Shown here: in pieces, positions 14,679 to 17,672 of the stretch
How positions within the stretch are numbered: position 1 is the stretch's first letter
Layout of the letters: each line of letters opens with the position of its first letter
Source of the DNA: JBFGCT01 sp041581055
Lineage (GTDB): Bacteria; Actinomycetota; Acidimicrobiia; Acidimicrobiales; Ilumatobacteraceae
Direction: 5' to 3'
DNA length: 17,672 nucleotides
NCBI GenBank assembly: GCA_041581055.1
Contig: JBFGCT010000077.1
Location: forward strand, 1 to 17,672
The notes under the pieces: generated by a model
What the model saw: only the letters and a program-made list of their open reading frames with translations
What the model was told of the DNA's origin: nothing
Database searches by the model: none
Made by a program: the position numbers and the translations under genes

Positions 14679-15341
14679 GTGAGCCAGAGGCACGAGGAAC
14701 TTCACGAGTGGGCGGGCGCCTACGCGCTCGGCGCGCTCGAACCCGACGATCGCCGGGCGTTCGAACGACACCTCGGCGAGTGCCCGCGCTGCGCCCACGA
14801 GGTCAACGAGTTCGCTCCCATCCCCGGGCTGCTCTCCAAGATCGAGCGGGGCGAGCTGGACGACACGACCGACGACGGCGCCGCGGCGATCGCGGCGATC
14901 GCGGCGCGGGTGCGGCGGGAGGAGACCGAGCTGCGCGTCAGCCGGCGGCGTTGGCGAATCGCCGCCATCACCGGCGCGGCGGCGACGATCGTGGTCGTTG
15001 GGGCGTTCGCCGTCGCGGTGCGATCGGACGACTCGCCGAGCCCGCCCCCCGTCGCCGCCGTGATCACGTCGACCGCGGCGGAGTCCTCCGCCGTCTTCAC
15101 CAGCGCCCGCGGGTGGGGGACGGAGATCTCCGTCGAGCTCGACGGCCTTCCACCGCGCGAGCTGTACCAGCTCTGGGCCGTCGACCGGGGCGGCACCTGG
15201 AGCGCCGCCGCAACCTGGGGGCCGACCCCTTCCCGCGGGGCCAACGTCGTGGGCGCGACATCGCTCGCCGCCGACACGCTCGTCCGGGTCGTCGTCACGT
15301 CGCAGGACCGCGACGACGTCCTCGTCGACGCCTCGGTCTGA
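14679..15341 (+). CDS. RskA-type zinc-finger transmembrane anti-sigma factor
   Basis: 220 residues, GTG 14679, one base after the sigma stop. The cytoplasmic N-terminus carries the ZAS motif His31-x3-Cys35-x2-Cys38 (RHLGECPRC), which holds the sigma factor. A linker is followed by one transmembrane helix (about 94-114, IAAITGAAATIVVVGAFAVA). The outer domain (about 125-220) has the RskA-like pattern GWGTEISVELDGLPPRELYQLW and ends DVLVDASV. It inhibits the neighbouring sigma factor until the membrane protein is cleaved; in mycobacteria such release is by regulated proteolysis. The last ten codons are duplicated downstream in a tandem repeat. Confidence 0.9.
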   Translation: MSQRHEELHEWAGAYALGALEPDDRRAFERHLGECPRCAHEVNEFAPIPGLLSKIERGELDDTTDDGAAAIAAIAARVRREETELRVSRRRWRIAAITGAAATIVVVGAFAVAVRSDDSPSPPPVAAVITSTAAESSAVFTSARGWGTEISVELDGLPPRELYQLWAVDRGGTWSAAATWGPTPSRGANVVGATSLAADTLVRVVVTSQDRDDVLVDASV

Positions 15342-15466
15342 GGCGGAGGTGCGGCGACGTCCGCTCGTCGAGCCGACGACGTCCTCGTCGACGCCGCCGT
15401 CTGAGGTGGAGGTGCGGCGACGTCGTCCGCTCGTCGAGCCGCCGGCATCGGTGTCGACGCCGCCAC
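15311..15466. repeat. Tandem repeat copying the 3' end of the anti-sigma gene
   Basis: Unit 1 (15311-15373, 63 bp) covers the last ten codons of the anti-sigma gene, its TGA and the following 32 nt. Unit 2 (15374-15439, 66 bp) repeats this with few changes and a 3-bp insertion. Unit 3 (15440 to about 15466) is a diverged partial copy. The period keeps the frame, so unit 2 again reads DDVLVDAAV followed by TGA (15402-15404). This repeat fills most of the 15342-15489 gap before the MaoC-like gene. Confidence 0.8.
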
Positions 15467-15489
15467 CCCGTTGCGGTTAGACCGGGGCG

Positions 15490-15939
15490 ATGCCGTCGAT
15501 CTACTTCGAGGATCTCACGCCGGGCACGGTGTTCGAGCTCGGATCGGTCACCGTCACCCGAGACGCGATCGTCGAGTTCGCCAGGCAGTTCGACCCGCAG
15601 CCGTTCCACACCGACGAGGCGGCGGCGGCGGACTCGCCGTTCGGTGGGCTGATCGCCAGCGGCTGGCACACCGGCTCGCTGTGGATGCGGCTCTACGCCG
15701 ACGCCGTGCTCCGCGAGGCGGACAGCCGCGGCTCGCCGGGCATCGAGGAGCTGCGATGGCGGGCGCCGGTTCGCCCCGGCGACACGCTGACCGGCACGAC
15801 GACGATCCTCGACGCCCGACCGTCCGGAAGCGACCCGGATCGGGGCACCGTGTTCACCGAGTCGGTGATGACGAATCAGTCCGGCGTGGTGGTGATGACG
15901 ATGAGGGCCCGCGGCCTGTTCGGCCGGCGACCGGCCTGA
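15490..15939 (+). CDS. MaoC-like hot-dog fold dehydratase
   Basis: 149 residues, the usual size of a single-domain MaoC/(R)-enoyl-CoA hydratase. The catalytic Asp/His pair lies in FARQFDPQPFHTDEAAA (30-46; Asp35, His40), followed by SPFGGLIASGWHTG (49-62) on the hot-dog helix. ELRWRAPVRPGDTLTG is the usual strand after it. It probably hydrates or dehydrates an acyl-CoA thioester. The start is ATG 15490 with a GGGG upstream and no strong Shine-Dalgarno. It stands between unrelated genes with no fatty-acid operon in view, so its substrate is unknown. Confidence 0.88.
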   Translation: MPSIYFEDLTPGTVFELGSVTVTRDAIVEFARQFDPQPFHTDEAAAADSPFGGLIASGWHTGSLWMRLYADAVLREADSRGSPGIEELRWRAPVRPGDTLTGTTTILDARPSGSDPDRGTVFTESVMTNQSGVVVMTMRARGLFGRRPA

Positions 15940-16029
15940 CCGGACCAGCGGAGCACCGACCGCGGCGTGCCGCCGGCCACCATCGGCCAGACTGGTTTCC
16001 TCGGATTCGCCAGGGAGGTCGATCTGGGG

Positions 16030-17418
16030 ATGGGTGAACCGGTCTTCATCGGACGAGACGACGAGGATCCCGATCGCGGCGGCGACGCGGCCGCGGCCCG
16101 CCCGAGGATGGCGACCGCGTTGGCCGGGGTGGCCGCGCTCGTCGCGATCGTCGCCGTCGTGACGACGCTCGTCGGCGACGACGGGGATCGGCGCGGGCCC
16201 GACCGCCGGGCGACGCCGACGACGAGAGCGCCGGGCCCGACGATTCCGGAGGTTCCCGCCTCGAAACGCCTGCCGAACGCGCTGCTCGCCGCCGAGTGCT
16301 ACAGGTCGGCGCCGAGCGCCGACCACCTGCGGGCGGTCTTCGAGGCGATCGGAGGGTTCGAGGGGCTCGAGGTCGGAGTCGCCGAGGGCGCGTTCGACGT
16401 CGTCACGTTCGACGCGCTCGATCACGATCGTCTGCTGGCGGCGCACCGCGGCGGGTACGGGGCGGCCGAGAACCAGGACGTCAACCAGCAGTGGCACGTG
16501 TCGGAGGGCGATGTGACGCAGTCGGTGTGGGATCCGCTGACACCGCACGACTTCGTCCATTACAACTCGGACGGGACGATCAGCATGTGGGTCCACGGCC
16601 GTGTCGACGCCGGGTACGCGCCGCGTGACGCGGTCGTGATCGACTCGAAGGGCGACGTGATCGCCACATCGTCCTCGCCGGTGTACGCCGACCGGTTCGC
16701 GGTCGACGGCGGCACGGTCTTCGCGCTCACCGGCAGTCCGGATTGGTACGCGCCCCGCGACTCCGGCTACCGCGCGCTCATCGCCGATGACGGCGCGCGA
16801 CAGGTCGGGCTCGGGTCCGGCGCCGGCTTCGGCTGGATCGATGTTCCGGCGCCCGGGCTCCTCGTCGCGTACCCGGCGGAGCCGACCGGGCGCACCGCGG
16901 TGTGGGACACGCGGACGTTGGCGCCGCTCGAGGAGCACCCGCTGGCCGGGCGGCCGTACCAGCGCGTCGCCGTCGCGGGTGACCGCACGACGGCGCTGGC
17001 GGTCACGAACGACGGGGCCCTCGAGCCGCTGGACCTCGCCACCGGTCGCCGCGGCCACCGGTTCGGCCATGTCGACGTCCGCGAGGTCGACCGGCCGATC
17101 GCCGTGAGCGATGACGGCGCTGTCGCCCTCAGCGTCGAGAAGTCCGGCCTCGTCTCCATCTGGTTCGTCGGCGACGATCGGCCGATCGCGACGTACGACG
17201 GCAGTTCCGGGCTGCCCCGCTGGCGCCCCACCTCGCGCTCGGCGGCCCGGCTCACGTCGTCGCTCGCCCCCGACGCCAGCCGGCTCGCCCTGCGCATCGA
17301 CGCCAGCCCCCGGGTCAGCGTCTCGTGGCGCCTGATCGACACCGACGTCGAGTCGTGGCTCGCCCGGGCGCGCGAGATCGGGGCCAGCGGCGTGAGCCGC
17401 CCCCAGTCGACGTGCTGA
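16030..17418 (+). CDS. Membrane-anchored beta-propeller-like protein
   Basis: 462 residues from ATG 16030, preceded by AGGGAGG (16012-16018) 11 nt upstream; a GTG at 15967 is in frame but has weaker support. A short acidic cytoplasmic segment is followed by one membrane helix (about 29-48, TALAGVAALVAIVAVVTTLVG), then a Thr/Pro linker (52-78). The outer part (about 80-430) is a run of beta-strand repeats with WD40/PQQ-like character (GRTAVWDTRTLAPLEEH, ALEPLDLATGRRGHRFGH, SGLVSIWFVGDDRPIATYD). The tail, LIDTDVESWLARAREI, resembles the segment that follows the last blade in actinobacterial WD40 proteins. No catalytic motif is seen. It is probably a surface-exposed binding or sensing protein. 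Function is unknown, and it is followed by palindromic repeats. Confidence 0.75.
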   Translation: MGEPVFIGRDDEDPDRGGDAAAARPRMATALAGVAALVAIVAVVTTLVGDDGDRRGPDRRATPTTRAPGPTIPEVPASKRLPNALLAAECYRSAPSADHLRAVFEAIGGFEGLEVGVAEGAFDVVTFDALDHDRLLAAHRGGYGAAENQDVNQQWHVSEGDVTQSVWDPLTPHDFVHYNSDGTISMWVHGRVDAGYAPRDAVVIDSKGDVIATSSSPVYADRFAVDGGTVFALTGSPDWYAPRDSGYRALIADDGARQVGLGSGAGFGWIDVPAPGLLVAYPAEPTGRTAVWDTRTLAPLEEHPLAGRPYQRVAVAGDRTTALAVTNDGALEPLDLATGRRGHRFGHVDVREVDRPIAVSDDGAVALSVEKSGLVSIWFVGDDRPIATYDGSSGLPRWRPTSRSAARLTSSLAPDASRLALRIDASPRVSVSWRLIDTDVESWLARAREIGASGVSRPQSTC

Positions 17419-17474
17419 CCCGCGCTCGGTCGCCTACCCGTCGCACCGGCCGGCCCCGCCTCCACGTCCTCAGG

Positions 17475-17523
17475 GTTTGTGTGACCGAACACGTCGACAT
17501 CCGCGATGTTCGGTCACACAAAC
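17475..17523. repeat. Palindromic repeat copy 1
   Basis: A 17-bp perfect inverted repeat (17475-17491 and 17507-17523; arm GTTTGTGTGACCGAACA) encloses a 15-nt loop, CGTCGACATCCGCGA. It is preceded by the shared flank CCACGTCCTCAGG. It begins 57 nt after the last stop codon. The 17419-17474 stretch before it shows nothing else. Confidence 0.9.
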
Positions 17524-17550
17524 CGGCCCCGCCGACGCGACGTCCTCGGG

Positions 17551-17599
17551 GTTTGTGTGACCGAATACGTCGACATCGGCGATATTCGGTCACACAAAC
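17551..17599. repeat. Palindromic repeat copy 2, with compensatory change
   Basis: A 17-bp perfect inverted repeat (17551-17567 and 17583-17599; arm GTTTGTGTGACCGAATA) with the loop CGTCGACATCGGCGA. Relative to copy 1, the sixteenth pair is T-A instead of C-G, so both arms changed together. The flank CGACGTCCTCGGG precedes it; the distance to copy 1 is 76 nt start to start. Confidence 0.9.
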
Positions 17600-17623
17600 G
17601 GGGCGCGCCGCCACGTCCTCGGG

Positions 17624-17672
17624 GTTTGTGTGACCGAACACGTCGACATCGGCGATATTCGGTCACACAAAC
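17624..17672. repeat. Palindromic repeat copy 3, at the window edge
   Basis: The left arm (17624-17640) is that of copy 1 and the right arm (17656-17672) is that of copy 2, leaving one C/A mismatch in a 17-bp stem. The loop is identical to copy 2. The flank CCACGTCCTCGGG precedes it; the distance to copy 2 is 73 nt. The copy ends on the last base of the window, so the array may continue. Confidence 0.88.

Noticed and set aside
15295..17070. 591-codon minus-strand frame opposite MaoC-like and propeller-like genes
   Set aside because: It spans several genes and a repeat and has an Arg-rich low-complexity translation; the plus-strand genes explain the region.
17475..17672. CRISPR array
   Set aside because: The repeated units are long palindromes with similar GC-rich flanks between them, not short repeats with unique spacers of fixed length, and no cas gene is present.

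Overview
The window is very GC-rich (roughly 70% by eye). It uses GTG and TTG starts freely and has many 1-4 nt start/stop overlaps. It also carries an ECF sigma factor with an RskA-type zinc-finger anti-sigma factor, and a lipoprotein of the kind common in actinobacteria. This fits a high-GC actinomycete, perhaps Acidimicrobiia (Ilumatobacter-like); the class assignment is an impression. No rRNA, tRNA, insertion sequence or CRISPR array was found.

Layout. (1) 1-681 is the 3' part of an unidentified plus-strand gene. (2) 802-3120, minus strand, is a large beta-rich protein with GH64/beta-1,3-glucanase-like blocks at both ends and no signal peptide. (3) 3372-5850, plus strand, is a tightly overlapping trio: small P-loop kinase, TrpE-like chorismate enzyme, TrpG-like glutaminase. 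(4) 5801-12416, minus strand, is a six-gene operon in which every junction overlaps by 1-4 nt: sulfotransferase, aromatic amino acid hydroxylase, unknown 425-aa protein, asparagine-synthetase-like amidotransferase, cyclase-family metal hydrolase, DUF362 protein. It converges on the trpEG-like trio with a 50-nt coding overlap. (5) 12565-13122 is a divergent VOC/glyoxalase-fold protein. (6) 13234-15341 is a lipoprotein / ECF sigma / anti-sigma cluster, preceded by an ECF-like promoter and followed by a 63/66-bp tandem repeat copying the end of the anti-sigma gene. (7) 15490-15939 is a MaoC-like hot-dog protein. (8) 16030-17418 is a membrane-anchored beta-propeller-like protein. (9) 17419-17672 is non-coding, with three 49-nt palindromic repeats that run to the window edge.

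The most interesting part is 3372-12416. Its genes could make an aromatic precursor from chorismate (TrpE/TrpG-like), hydroxylate an aromatic amino acid, form an amide with glutamine-derived ammonia or an amine (AsnB-like), hydrolyse or cyclise an amide or ester (cyclase family) and add sulfate. There is no NRPS, PKS or other assembly-line gene, and no other trp gene in view. I read it as a candidate small-molecule pathway that I do not recognise. The product is unknown, and the link between the two convergent operons is inferred from proximity. The second notable signal is the terminal palindrome family, in which copies differ by a base-pair-preserving change.
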